A model generated the notes under the pieces. That model was given only the letters and a program-made list of their open reading frames with translations. It had not been told where the DNA came from and searched no databases. From Chloroflexota bacterium (GTDB lineage Bacteria > Chloroflexota > Dehalococcoidia > JACQUA01), in NCBI GenBank assembly GCA_016210565.1, contig JACQUA010000038.1, positions 1 through 33,382 on the forward strand: DNA of 33,382 nt, read 5' to 3'. Both the position numbers and the translations under genes were made by a program. Every line of letters begins with the position of its first letter. The first letter of the stretch is position 1. This document shows, one piece after another, positions 13,989 to 22,365 of this stretch.

Positions 13989-15006
13989 GTGTGGGGGAAG
14001 TTTCTGCTGGGGGGGTGCAGGCGGGGTACAGGTGGCAGGCTGTGAAGTGGCCGGGCGCTATCTCTGCGAACACGGGTACGACTTTGGGACAGATGGGCAT
14101 GACTCTAAAACACCGGGTGTGGAACCGGCAGCCGGGAGGTATGCGCGAGGCCGATGGGACATCTCCTGACAGCAGGATGGGCTGACGGTCCGAGTGGAGG
14201 CGGGCGTCATAAATGGCTGACAACAGCGCCTGGGTGTAAGGATGGAGAGGCCCGGCGAAAAGGTCCTGCTTGGGCGCGATTTCCATGATTTTTCCCAGGT
14301 ACATCACCGCCACCCTGTCAGAAATGTGCTTGATAACCGAAAGATCGTGGGCGATGACGATATAGGCGACGCCAAAACGTTCCTTAAGGTCCATAAGGAG
14401 GTTGATGATCTGGGCTTGAATGGATACGTCCAGCGCGCTCACCGGCTCATCGGCAACCACCAATTTCGGATTGACCGCCAGCGCCCGGGCGATCCCAATC
14501 CGCTGTTTTTCGCCTCCGCTGAATTCGTGGGGATAGCGGTCAGCGTATTCGCTGGCAAGGCCGACGAGACCGAGAAGTTCGCGGATTCTTTCCTGCTTCT
14601 GGGCTTCGGTGGTCCGGTCCACCAGGAGAAGCGCCTCCTCCAGGGAATCCCCAACCGTCATACGCGGGTCGAGGGACGACTGGGGGTCCTGGAATATTAT
14701 CTGAATGTCCCTTCGAATTTTGCGCTGCTCCTGTCTGTCGATAAAGGTGATGTCGCGGCTCTGAAAATGGATAGAACCGGCGGTAGGTGCTTCCAGCTTG
14801 ACTATTACCCTTCCCAGGGTGGACTTGCCGCAACCTGATTCGCCAACGAGCCCCAGGGTCTCTCCATTGTGGACGGAGAAAGACACGCCATCCACTGCCT
14901 TGATTTCCCCAACCTGGCGGTGGAAGATCCCGGCAGTGATGGGGTAGAACTTCTTCAGGTTGTCGATTTCGAGTAAACTGCTATTCTGCATTTCGTTTTT
15001 CTGCAC
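13984..15006 (-). CDS. Oligopeptide/dipeptide ABC transporter ATPase (OppF/DppF type)
   Basis: One of the two ATPases that power peptide import. The 340-residue protein has Walker [11 protein letters not shown]-loop [12 protein letters not shown], signature [17 protein letters not shown], Walker [13 protein letters not shown] and the switch His in VIAHDLSVI. The oligopeptide-transporter C-terminal extension is present ([11 protein letters not shown], then GCRFHTRC...CP...C), whose cysteines often bind an iron-sulfur cluster in this family. GTG at 15006 is used here; ATG five codons later (MQNSS) is an alternative. The C-terminus (PPAETSPTP) is low-complexity, and its stop is the TAG of a repeat terminus, so the end of the protein may have been trimmed or extended when the repeat arrived. 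It follows the OppD-type gene by 49 nt. Confidence 0.92.
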   Translation of the reverse strand: MQKNEMQNSSLLEIDNLKKFYPITAGIFHRQVGEIKAVDGVSFSVHNGETLGLVGESGCGKSTLGRVIVKLEAPTAGSIHFQSRDITFIDRQEQRKIRRDIQIIFQDPQSSLDPRMTVGDSLEEALLLVDRTTEAQKQERIRELLGLVGLASEYADRYPHEFSGGEKQRIGIARALAVNPKLVVADEPVSALDVSIQAQIINLLMDLKERFGVAYIVIAHDLSVIKHISDRVAVMYLGKIMEIAPKQDLFAGPLHPYTQALLSAIYDARLHSDRQPILLSGDVPSASRIPPGCRFHTRCFRVMPICPKVVPVFAEIAPGHFTACHLYPACTPPAETSPTP

Positions 15007-15020
15007 CTCGTGTCATCACG

Positions 15021-15055
15021 CTCTCCTTAATCCTCTCCCATCAAGGGAGAGGAAA
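15021..15055. repeat. Family E palindrome (CTCTCCCATC..GGGAGAGG), copy 1
   Basis: CCTCTCCCATCAAGGGAGAGG forms a hairpin with an 8-bp stem, flanked by TTAAT and AAAC. It fills the short gap between the two ATPase genes, starting immediately after the OppD-type stop. Similar units lie at 27458-27535. Confidence 0.75.
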
Positions 15056-16063
15056 CTAAGGATACAGGTGGCAGAACACCACGTGCTCGCCGGATATTCT
15101 GGTTTCATACGGGTCCACCCTGGGGCAAATGTCCATCATGACCTTGGGACAGCGGGGGTGGAAGTGGCATCCGGAGGGCGGGTTGACCAGGCTCGGCGGA
15201 GAGCCGGGAATGTTGGCCAGTTTCCCCTGGCCGCCGGACATATCCGGAAGGCAGTTGATCAGCGCCACCGTATACGGGTGTTTGGGGGCGTAGAAGATGT
15301 CCTCGGCTGTTCCTGCCTCGGCGACCTTCCCGGCGTACATCACGGTGACCCTGTCGGCGATCTGGGCCACGACCCCGAAATCATGGGTTATGAACAGGAT
15401 GGACATATTCTTCGACTCTTTGAGGCCCTTGAATATCTTGATGATGTTGGCCTTGATGGTGGCATCCAGCGCGGTGGTAGGTTCATCGGCAACGAGTATT
15501 TCCGGGTCACAGGAAAGCGCCATGGCGATCATGACCCGCTGCTTCATCCCGCCGGAGAACTGGTGGGGGTAGTCCGTCGACCGCTTTTCCGCATCGGGTA
15601 TCCCCACTGCTTTCATCAGTTCCACTGCCCTGGCTCTGGCTTCGGCATCGCTCACCGGACGGTGCACCTTGATGAGTTCCTCTATCTGGTAGCCGACCCG
15701 GAGGACCGGATTCAACGATGACTGGGGGTCCTGGAAAATCATTGATATCTTATTTCCCCTGATGCGGCGCAGTTCTTCCTCGGGCAACCGGAGGAGGTCC
15801 TCGCCATGGAAGCAGGCCTGCCCGGAAACGATGGCCCCGGGGGGGCTATCGAAAAGTCGCAGGAGGGAAAGCGCGGTGACTGTCTTGCCGCAGCCGGATT
15901 CCCCGACCAGACAGAGGCATTCGCCTTTCTTGAGGTGGAAGCTCACGTCGTCCACCGCCTTCACCGTGCCCCGGGACGTGAAGAAATAGGTCCTGAGGTT
16001 GCTGACCGTGAGTGGAACGCCGTTGTTCGCAGGACTACAGGTTGCTTCTGGGGTCGAAGGCAT
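15056..16063 (-). CDS. Oligopeptide/dipeptide ABC transporter ATPase (OppD/DppD type)
   Basis: The partner ATPase, 335 residues. Motifs in order: Walker A GESGCGKTVTALSLLRL, Q-loop [11 protein letters not shown], signature FSGGMKQRVMIAMALSC, Walker B ILVADEPTTALD and switch His FITHDFGVV, then the C-terminal oligopeptide-transporter extension (HPYTVALINCLP; GCHFHPRCPKVMMDICP) with its cysteine set. ATG 16061-16063 lies inside the end of the upstream permease gene (29-nt overlap), which fixes the operon order and suggests coupled translation. DppD-type ATPases pair with DppF types; both are present and intact. The transported substrate cannot be told from the ATPase; peptides or nickel are the family's usual cargo. 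Confidence 0.93.
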   Translation of the reverse strand: MPSTPEATCSPANNGVPLTVSNLRTYFFTSRGTVKAVDDVSFHLKKGECLCLVGESGCGKTVTALSLLRLFDSPPGAIVSGQACFHGEDLLRLPEEELRRIRGNKISMIFQDPQSSLNPVLRVGYQIEELIKVHRPVSDAEARARAVELMKAVGIPDAEKRSTDYPHQFSGGMKQRVMIAMALSCDPEILVADEPTTALDATIKANIIKIFKGLKESKNMSILFITHDFGVVAQIADRVTVMYAGKVAEAGTAEDIFYAPKHPYTVALINCLPDMSGGQGKLANIPGSPPSLVNPPSGCHFHPRCPKVMMDICPRVDPYETRISGEHVVFCHLYP

Positions 16064-17129
16064 CTCTCAGGGCGTCTCCAAGAAAGTTGAAAGCCAGGAC
16101 CGTCAGTACCAGCATGATACCGGGCTCGACCGCGATCCACCATGCCGTATCCAGAGTAGCCTGCCCGGTCCGCAGAATGAGGCCCCAACTGGATACCGTG
16201 GGGTCGCCGAGGCCAATGAAGCTCAGAGCCGATTCCGCCAGGATGATGCCCGGAATCGACAGGGTGGCGATCACGATGATGGAGCTCAGAACGTTGGGAA
16301 TGAGGTGGCGGAAGACTATCCTGGCGTCGCTGGCCCCCAGCGCCCTGGCCGCCAGCACAAAGTCGCGGCTGCGGAGGGAAAGGGCCTCGCTGCGGACCAG
16401 CCTGTTGGTACCCGTCCAGCCCGTGAGCCCGATCATTATTACTATGAAAGTGAGGTTCGAGCCGAAGAGGTAGACGATAAGGACCAGCAGCAGAAAAAAG
16501 GGAAAGGTCATCATGACATCGGTGAACCGCTGGATGGCGTTATCCAACCAGCCGCCGAAGTAGGCCGAACTGACCCCCACGATCGTGCCGATCAGGATCG
16601 CCAGCCCGGTGGCCAGCAGCCCCACCTGGAGGGAAACCCGGGTCCCGGAGACGATCATGGCCAGCAGGTCACGGCCCTTGTCGTCAGTCCCCAGGGGGTG
16701 CTCCCAGCTACCATAGATAATCTCTGAACTGAGCTTCCCGGTGGCAGCGTCATAGCGGGACCGCTCAATGGAGAAGCCCACGGGAGGTGTGTTCTTGGCA
16801 TTGAAATCGACCCGGGTGGGGTCCTGGGTGAAGAAAGGGCCGATCAGCGCAACCAGAGCCAGAAGAATGATGAAGGCCAGACCCGGGATGGCAAGCCGGT
16901 TCTTCTTGGTCCGCGCCCAGTAGAAGCTGGTCAGTCTGCGCTGCAGATAAAGGGGAAGAAGGCCGAAAAAGACCGCCACCACCAGCAGGAACAGGTAAAA
17001 GTGGCTGGCAACGCTTTCCGGATTACCCAGCAGCCTCGAACTGACCAGGAAATGCCCGGTCAGGGCCAGCAGCGCTGCCAGCGTAAGGTGGTATTTCTTT
17101 CTAGCCAGGAATCCTATGAGTTTGTCCAT
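16035..17129 (-). CDS. Oligopeptide/dipeptide ABC permease (OppC/DppC type)
   Basis: Inner-membrane channel subunit of the importer. The core (residues ~130-364) has the family's EAA loop: ALGASDARIVFRHLIPNV, followed by AESALSFIGLGDPTVSSWG. Ahead of it is an extended N-terminus of about 100 residues with two extra hydrophobic helices (LTLAALLALTGHFLV and FYLFLLVVAVFFGLLPLYL) before the usual first helix (LAIPGLAFIILLALVALIGP). Most DppC proteins are ~300 residues, so this one is long. I use ATG 17127-17129; a TTG seven codons upstream at 17150 lies in a repeat. Neither has a clear Shine-Dalgarno. The gene overlaps the OppD-type ATPase by 29 nt. Confidence 0.9.
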   Translation of the reverse strand: MDKLIGFLARKKYHLTLAALLALTGHFLVSSRLLGNPESVASHFYLFLLVVAVFFGLLPLYLQRRLTSFYWARTKKNRLAIPGLAFIILLALVALIGPFFTQDPTRVDFNAKNTPPVGFSIERSRYDAATGKLSSEIIYGSWEHPLGTDDKGRDLLAMIVSGTRVSLQVGLLATGLAILIGTIVGVSSAYFGGWLDNAIQRFTDVMMTFPFFLLLVLIVYLFGSNLTFIVIMIGLTGWTGTNRLVRSEALSLRSRDFVLAARALGASDARIVFRHLIPNVLSSIIVIATLSIPGIILAESALSFIGLGDPTVSSWGLILRTGQATLDTAWWIAVEPGIMLVLTVLAFNFLGDALRDAFDPRSNL

Positions 17130-17138
17130 CTGTGTACT

Positions 17139-17316
17139 TGACCAAATCAAATATCAAAAACCAAAACGAAAAATGACAAATCAAAATGCAAAAATGAACC
17201 ACACGCGGCGCCGAGAGATTTTCGCTGGGCGGCTAACACCAGGTAGAAAGGGCGATTGGCCTGCGGGGACAGGCGATCATATCTTTTTATTTTGATTTTT
17301 GACCTTTGATCTTTCC
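17139..17316. repeat. AT-rich inverted repeat (ATCAAAAACC type) between permease genes
   Basis: The left arm (17139-17190) reads AAATCAAATATCAAAAACC and further A-rich bases; the right arm (17281-17316) reads TTTTTATTTTGATTTTTGACC. The arms are imperfect complements separated by ~90 bp of GC-rich sequence. It fills the 192-bp gap between the two permease genes and is strikingly AT-rich for this window. A short similar stretch (TTGATTTTTGGTCTTTGG) lies at 4019-4036. Confidence 0.65.
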
Positions 17317-17321
17317 AGGGC

Positions 17322-18281
17322 TTAATACCGGATCCGGGGATCGACCCAGGTGTATATTATGTCGGTCGCCAGGTTGGTCAGCAGGATGATGAAGGCCCCG
17401 ATCAGCGTGACGGCTACCACCACCGCGTAATCGTTGGCGAAAACGGCATTGAAGGAGACCTGTCCCAGCCCGGGTATGCCGAAGATGATTTCTGTGAAGT
17501 AGGCGCCTCCAAAGACGATGCTGCCAAGGTCGAACATCACGATGGTGATTATGGGGAGCATGGCGTTGCGGAAAACATGGCGGAAGAGGACTGTCTTTTC
17601 GTCCAGGCCCTTGGCCCGCGCGGTGCGAACAAACTCCTTGCGGAGGTTGTCGAGAATCGATGAACGGGTATACCGGCTGTAGCCGGCCACCATTCCGGTG
17701 CCCAGGGTGGCCACCGGCAGGATCAGCGCCTTGAGGTTGGCCAGGGAGAAGATCGGCAGGCCGGTATCGTAGTAGGTCTTGAACCAGGCGAGTTTGACCG
17801 AAAACAGGAGTATCAGCATCACCCCTAACCAGAACGTAGGCGTAGAAATCCCCACGAAGGAAAAAAAGGTGGCTATGTAGTCGATCTTGGTGTGCTGCCT
17901 CACGGCGGAGTATATCCCCAGGAGTATGCCGAGGGTGGAGGCAAAGAGGAAGCTCAGCAGAATCAACTGGAAAGAGTAGATCCAGTGTTTTTGCAGCAGC
18001 TTCGTCACCGGCATCGAGGTACTCAGGGACCATCCCCAGTTGCCCTGGACCAGGTTGCCGAGGTAGTCGAAGTACTGCTGGTGTAGAGGCTTGTCCAGGC
18101 CGTAGCGGGCTTCAATGGCGGCGGTCACCTGGTTTATGTCCTGCCCGCGAGCAGCAATGTTTGCGACGTACTTGTCTACGGGAGATCCCGGACTGATTCT
18201 TAGGAGTATGAACGTTATGGTCACTACTCCCCACGCGATGACGATAGTGTAAATTAGTCTGCGGATAATGTAAGGACCCAT
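17322..18281 (-). CDS. Oligopeptide/dipeptide ABC permease (OppB/DppB type)
   Basis: The second channel subunit, 319 residues, of standard DppB length. It opens MGPYIIRRLIYTIVIAWGVV, the typical first helix of the family, followed by the periplasmic loop with SPGSPVDKYV, and carries the EAA motif ARAKGLDEKTVLFRHVFRNA that contacts the ATPase. The tail reads TDIIYTWVDPRIRY, a family-typical ending. Six helices are visible. The upstream sequence has only a weak AGG. The gene lies between the binding-protein gene (234-bp gap, repeat-filled) and the OppC-type permease. Confidence 0.93.
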   Translation of the reverse strand: MGPYIIRRLIYTIVIAWGVVTITFILLRISPGSPVDKYVANIAARGQDINQVTAAIEARYGLDKPLHQQYFDYLGNLVQGNWGWSLSTSMPVTKLLQKHWIYSFQLILLSFLFASTLGILLGIYSAVRQHTKIDYIATFFSFVGISTPTFWLGVMLILLFSVKLAWFKTYYDTGLPIFSLANLKALILPVATLGTGMVAGYSRYTRSSILDNLRKEFVRTARAKGLDEKTVLFRHVFRNAMLPIITIVMFDLGSIVFGGAYFTEIIFGIPGLGQVSFNAVFANDYAVVVAVTLIGAFIILLTNLATDIIYTWVDPRIRY

Positions 18282-18389
18282 ACGCAGCCTGTCAATCTGG
18301 TACGCCGAAACAAGAAGGACGAATCAGTGATCAGAACCGGAATGTCGAGAGCAGTTCGTCAAATTCGCCATCAATCATTGCCAGGGAAC

Positions 18390-18508
18390 TGTCACCCTGG
18401 GCCGGAGCCCTGAGCGAAGCGAAGGTGCAGGCGAAGGGTCTTTCCTCCCCACCCGGAAAGCCTCTTCGACTGCGACTCGCTTGCGCTCGTCTTTGCTCAG
18501 AATGACAG
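18390..18508. repeat. Family B repeat, copy 3
   Basis: A ~119-bp element from TGTCACCCTGGG to GCTCAGAATGACA, with internal CCTGAGCGAAGCGAAGG and CTTCGACTGCGACTCGC. It fills most of the 234-bp gap between the binding-protein gene and the first permease gene and begins about 8 bp past the binding-protein stop. As a hairpin after the first cistron it could stabilise that mRNA segment and favour high binding-protein output, a known arrangement in ABC importer operons (inference). Confidence 0.8.
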
Positions 18509-18515
18509 CCCGGCC

Positions 18516-20231
18516 TCATTCGAAATGCCACAGGTAGTAATTATACCCCATGTTTATTCCAGGTTCGATCCCCTTGACTTTCTTCAGGAAACCGGTGTTG
18601 GCCTTATTATAGGCTATGAACTCCACCGGCTGTTCCTCAGAAAGCAGGCTTGCCAGCTCCTGGTAGATACGCTTGCGGTTTTCCCTTTCAAGGGCCTCCG
18701 CGGAACGGGTGCGGCGGAAAAGCTCGTCCACTTTCGGGTTGGAATAGCCGAAGAAATTCAGTCCTCCGTCGGTAACAAAGAACACGTCAGACCCGGAGGG
18801 AGCGATCGGGTTGGTGCCCAGCGCCATGATGATGAGGTCCCATTTTTCTTCACTGACGGCGTTCTTGCCATTGTTGAACTGCGGCTCCTGATTGGAGCCG
18901 GGAACCTTGTTGCGGACATACTTTCCCAGCAGCGTGGGCCACGGCACCAGCTTCACTTCGACCTCAATGCCGATACTGCCCAGCTCCTGTTTCATCAGCA
19001 GGGCCATGGACTCGGAAACGTTGCTGCCGGTCGTGGTGAACAGAGTGAACTTGAGCGGTTTCCCGTCTTTGTCTCTGGCCTCAAAGCCATCGCCCTTGCG
19101 GGCGCCGTAGCCGGCCTCGTACAGCATCTGGGTGGCCTTCGCCTTGTCGTAGAGCGCCCCCACACCGTATTTGTGGAGGCCTTCTTCCGAATACCACGGC
19201 GATGGGCTGGGAATGAAGCTGAAAGCCGGCTCTCCGAACCCTTCGAGGACCGATTCCACGAGCTGCGCCTTGCTGATGGCCATAGTCAGGGCCTGCCGCA
19301 CTTTCTTTTCCTTGAAGCCGGGCCATCCGTTATCTCTCAGGTTAAACAGCATCAGGGAGTAGCCGCTGGTCGGCGTGGTATAGACCTCGAGGTTGGGCAT
19401 CCGCTTGAATCTGGCCACGTTCTGGGGCTCGATTCCGGTGCTGGTGATGTCGCCGGCTTCCAGGGCTGCCTGGCGGGTAGCCGGCGTCCCGAAGAGTTTG
19501 ATTGTGTACTTCTCGAAGAAGGGCGCGCCCACGGGCTTGCCGAGATAGTAGTCCGGGTTGCGGGCGACAAGAAACTTGTCGTTGCGGATCCATTCCTCGA
19601 AACGGTAGGGACCCAGGTTGCCCGTAAAGCTGAGGTTATTGAATTCCTCCGCTTCGGTGAAGGCCTTGATATCGCCTTCGTACTTTACGGCGATGTGCTT
19701 GGGATAAGGGGTCAGGGAGTAGAGGTTATAGACGAACTCCGGATAAACGGTCTTCCTGGTGATGGTGAAGGTCATATCGTTGACCACTTTCGGTTCTACG
19801 TAGACGGTCTTGCTATCAACCGTCTCCTGCCAGTCGGACTTGTAGTTGTAGGTAAGCCAGTCCGAGAACATGAGGTTCTTGAGCGTGTACACGAAGTCCT
19901 CGGCGGTTACTTTTATACCACCTGTCCAGAAAAGGTCGTCCCTGATGGTGACGGTATATACCAGGCCGTCGGAGGATATTTCGACGTCTTTCGCCGCCAG
20001 ACGCAGCACCAGATTATAGTTGTTATCGAATCCTGCCAGAGAATCCGTGGTGTGGCCGGCGTAGGAAAACGAGGATGAGTCCGCCGCCAGGATGAAATTG
20101 AGGGTCTCGGCGTCTCCTCCTGATTGGCCCTCGACAAAGACGCCTCTGGCCTCCTGTTTGGGCGGAGAGCAGCCGGCAAGGAGCAAAGCCAGGACGATAA
20201 ACAGGGAAACTGCCCTCGAGATGGTTAGCAT
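18516..20231 (-). CDS. Peptide-binding lipoprotein of the ABC importer (SBP family 5)
   Basis: The 571-residue substrate-binding component. The N-terminus is a lipoprotein signal, with the lipobox in VLALLLAGCSPP (Cys near residue 21), so it should be anchored by lgt-dependent modification. The mature part follows the family 5 fold: ETLNFILAADSSS, LAAKDVEISSDGLVYTVTIR, then the typical DDLFWTGG..VTAEDFVYTLK stretch, GLGPYRFEEW-like NLGPYRFEEW, VRQALTMAISK and a C-terminal lobe. ATG 20229-20231 has AAGGA ~11 nt upstream, and TATAAT at 20264-20269 offers a promoter -10. Family members bind peptides, and some bind nickel or heme; the ligand cannot be called here. Confidence 0.92.
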   Translation of the reverse strand: MLTISRAVSLFIVLALLLAGCSPPKQEARGVFVEGQSGGDAETLNFILAADSSSFSYAGHTTDSLAGFDNNYNLVLRLAAKDVEISSDGLVYTVTIRDDLFWTGGIKVTAEDFVYTLKNLMFSDWLTYNYKSDWQETVDSKTVYVEPKVVNDMTFTITRKTVYPEFVYNLYSLTPYPKHIAVKYEGDIKAFTEAEEFNNLSFTGNLGPYRFEEWIRNDKFLVARNPDYYLGKPVGAPFFEKYTIKLFGTPATRQAALEAGDITSTGIEPQNVARFKRMPNLEVYTTPTSGYSLMLFNLRDNGWPGFKEKKVRQALTMAISKAQLVESVLEGFGEPAFSFIPSPSPWYSEEGLHKYGVGALYDKAKATQMLYEAGYGARKGDGFEARDKDGKPLKFTLFTTTGSNVSESMALLMKQELGSIGIEVEVKLVPWPTLLGKYVRNKVPGSNQEPQFNNGKNAVSEEKWDLIIMALGTNPIAPSGSDVFFVTDGGLNFFGYSNPKVDELFRRTRSAEALERENRKRIYQELASLLSEEQPVEFIAYNKANTGFLKKVKGIEPGINMGYNYYLWHFE

Positions 20232-20263
20232 TCTATTGACATCCTTTCCTTGACATAAGTGTC

Positions 20264-20269
20264 ATTATA
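20264..20269 (-). promoter_or_regulatory. -10 element before the importer operon
   Basis: A perfect TATAAT on the minus strand, ~33 bp upstream of the binding-protein start. I see no good -35 at the proper distance, so it may need an activator or be coincidental. Confidence 0.35.
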
Positions 20270-20321
20270 CACAATCTCTCCAGGTGATGCACGACAGCAG
20301 CCCGCGACGACACGTTTGCCT

Positions 20322-20427
20322 CCCCCGTAGCGACGCCCCTTGTCCTGACGCATCGCCCCGATGCATCCTCATCGTGTCCCACATCTCTGCTGGACACGAT
20401 ACACTTGTTGAAATGTGGGACATAAGG
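20322..20427. repeat. GTAG-terminus repeat and nested hairpins in the MFS-importer gap
   Basis: The gap between the MFS and binding-protein genes (20232-20570) holds no ORF. At 20322 a CCCGTAGCGACGCCCCTTGT unit matches the repeat after the oppF-like gene. Next come two overlapping inverted repeats: ATCGTGTCC/GGACACGAT (20371-20379, 20392-20400) and TGTCCCACAT/ATGTGGGACA (20375-20384, 20413-20422). They share bases, so only one hairpin can form at a time. Confidence 0.65.
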
Positions 20428-20470
20428 TGGCCAACGGATTAACTGCTCTAAGGCAACGTGGCGCACAACC

Positions 20471-20500
20471 GGTACCACAGGCACGGTGGCCTGTGGTACC
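20471..20500. repeat. Family C palindrome, symmetric copy
   Basis: A 30-bp palindrome starting GGTACCACAGGC and ending GCCTGTGGTACC around a 6-bp centre. It has GGTACC at both ends and looks like the complete symmetric form of the family. Confidence 0.8.
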
Positions 20501-20544
20501 GGGCAGCGGGCAGCGCCAGGTTAGGCGGGAATGACGGCGGTACG

Positions 20545-20573
20545 ACAGGGGTCCCGACGCGTCGGGATCGCTA
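20545..20573. repeat. GTAG-terminus repeat carrying the MFS stop codon
   Basis: Read on the minus strand it starts CCGTAGCGATCCCGACGCG and continues as a palindrome (TCCCGACGCGTCGGGA). The TAG in its terminus is the in-frame stop of the MFS gene. Confidence 0.75.
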
Positions 20574-21791
20574 CGGCGGCGTAACTGGCTTTTTGACGGC
20601 CAGGATTGAAAGGATTGAGAAGAGGAGAAATATGTCCACGGTGAGAAAGCCCGCCAGGTACGATCCGGTGAAGTCTCTGACCCAGCCGATAACCAAAGGA
20701 CCACCGAGTATAGCAACGTTCACCGTGGTGGAGAGGACGCCGAAAGCCAGGCCAAGTCTTCGCTCGTCCACCAGGAGGGCCGGCAGGGAGAAGATGGACG
20801 AAGGAATCAGAACAGGTCCGAGACCCGCGACGAACATGAGGGGGATCAGACGGTCCGGCGGCGCGACTAGAATGAGCAGGACGGCGGCCCCGGCGGCAAG
20901 ATTGCCCAGGCAGACGAAAAGCCGCTGCCGGGGAAGTTTCTGGACCAGCGTCCCCACGAGGGTACTGAGAATAAGCGGTCCCCACATGACATAGCTGGTG
21001 ACTCTTCCGGCTTGCTCCGGTGTAAAGGCCTCTTGCCGCACGAAGAAATCGGGAAGAAAGGTGACAAACGTGGCGAAGCCGGCGTTGAACCACATCCAGC
21101 TCATGGCCACCAGCCAGAGAGGCCAGCCGAGGGCCATCACATTGCGTGCTAACCCGTCTGCCGCGGGTGCCGGGGAACCCGGCGCACGGTGGCGGGAAGG
21201 TGTGGGTGGGGGAGAGTAGAAGATAAGGAACAGTACCAGGGCGATGAGGGACGTAGCCGTTCCCAGCCAGAAGGCAGCATGCCAGGAAAGCGCTCCGGTG
21301 AACAAGGGGATGATGTTGAAAGAGAGTATGCCGGCTACGGGGACGCCCGTGTTGTAGACCCCCATGGCGATGCTCAGCTCCCTGCCCAGGAACCACTGAG
21401 ACAGGAACTGGGGCAAGACAACAAGCAGCGTGATGGCGCCCAGACCTGCCGCCAACCTCCCGGCCAGCACGGGGAGGAACGAGGAGGACAGGGCAGAAAA
21501 CGCTGTTCCCAGCACCATCAATAGCAGGGAAAGCTGAGTCAGGTATTTGACGCCGTACCTGTCGCTCAGGGAACCGATGGGTATGGACATGAAGACGCCC
21601 GGAAGGGCGAAAATGCCCATTAACAGGCCGGCCTCGGCGTGGGAAATGCCGAGGTCATTGATTACCAGATTGAGTACAGGAGGAACAGACTGCATCATCA
21701 CGGCGAAAGCGAGTTGCGCCGAATAGACGATAGCCAGGATGAGCCAGCGGTTGGCGCGGCGGCCTCTGGCGGCCGGAGCATCGATGGTCAA
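20571..21791 (-). CDS. Major facilitator superfamily transporter
   Basis: A 406-residue secondary transporter of the inner membrane with about 12 predicted helices. The first helix is RRANRWLILAIVYSAQLAFA; the MFS motif between helices 2 and 3 is IPIGSLSDRYGVKYLTQ, and the C-terminal half repeats the pattern weakly. The substrate is unknown; the sequence resembles the broad nitrate/oxalate/cyanate-like or drug-efflux MFS group without a decisive motif. I start it at TTG (21789-21791), with AAAGGA 6-7 nt upstream; reading back to 21875 adds residues that look non-coding. The tail AVKKPVTPP ends in a TAG provided by a palindromic repeat. The gene precedes the importer on the same strand, but a 339-bp repeat-filled gap argues for separate transcription. 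Confidence 0.87.
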   Translation of the reverse strand: MTIDAPAARGRRANRWLILAIVYSAQLAFAVMMQSVPPVLNLVINDLGISHAEAGLLMGIFALPGVFMSIPIGSLSDRYGVKYLTQLSLLLMVLGTAFSALSSSFLPVLAGRLAAGLGAITLLVVLPQFLSQWFLGRELSIAMGVYNTGVPVAGILSFNIIPLFTGALSWHAAFWLGTATSLIALVLFLIFYSPPPTPSRHRAPGSPAPAADGLARNVMALGWPLWLVAMSWMWFNAGFATFVTFLPDFFVRQEAFTPEQAGRVTSYVMWGPLILSTLVGTLVQKLPRQRLFVCLGNLAAGAAVLLILVAPPDRLIPLMFVAGLGPVLIPSSIFSLPALLVDERRLGLAFGVLSTTVNVAILGGPLVIGWVRDFTGSYLAGFLTVDIFLLFSILSILAVKKPVTPP

Positions 21792-21962
21792 TGGGTTTCC
21801 TTTCAGGACCGGGAGGACCGGACGAGATTGGCCGGGTAGGTACCGAGAGAGAAGACCTGCCGGAGATCCCACCATTCGGGAGTTCCAGGATGATCAAGAT
21901 TAGCACGGCGGCGGCCATCTGGCAAGTTCAGGGGGCTTCTTTTCAAGGGGCTTCTGTCACCC

Positions 21963-22127
21963 GGTACCAGAGGCCTCCGTGCCTATGAGCAGTGGATCAC
22001 GAACAAGACAGACTCAATCTGTCAACGACGAGTAGCATCCCGCTGCCTCGTAGTCCAATGATGTCACTGGCATAATAGGGCGCCGTCTCTAAGTCCGGGG
22101 CCCACAAGCACGGTGGCCTGTGGTACC
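21963..22127. repeat. Region bounded by inverted family C repeats
   Basis: A family C unit at 21963-21989 (GGTACCAGAGGCCTCC...) and another at 22102-22127 (...GTGGCCTGTGGTACC) face each other, so the 165-bp segment has ~27-bp inverted ends finishing in GGTACC. The inside carries no ORF. A similar arrangement occurs at 28649-28833. Between the MFS and MacA-like genes (21792-22365) I otherwise see only a promoter-like box and a G-rich tract. Confidence 0.6.
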
Positions 22128-22226
22128 GGGCAGGTTGGTGGCCAAACTACTGCCACCTGGTCCGAAGGTTATCCAGATTTCATGTTTTCCAGGTACTCTC
22201 AGCTATCCAAATGCCCGACGAGGCGT

Positions 22227-22232
22227 TATAAT
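22227..22232 (+). promoter_or_regulatory. -10 element upstream of the MacA-like gene
   Basis: A perfect TATAAT in a GC-rich region, with no clear -35 (TATCCA at a roughly suitable distance is weak). It would give a ~125-nt leader that includes the G-rich tract 22254-22276. Confidence 0.35.
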
Positions 22233-22365
22233 TAAGTTAAACCCGGTCAGGCAGGGTGGGGGCCGGGGGGGGGGTGGACTGCCCGGGGACAAGGCGGAAA
22301 TACCGAACGGATCATAAGGATACTCAAAGCCGGTTCAGGCTACGATGAGCAAATACAGGAGAGCC

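Noticed and set aside
18525..20078. A 517-codon plus-strand ORF
   Set aside because: It is exactly antisense to the peptide-binding lipoprotein gene, whose product is clearly recognisable; long antisense ORFs are common in GC-rich genes.
21792..21875. N-terminal extension of the MFS gene
   Set aside because: AAAGGA precedes TTG 21789-21791 at a suitable distance, and the first membrane helix follows soon after; the extension adds Pro/Gly/Arg-rich sequence with no ribosome site.
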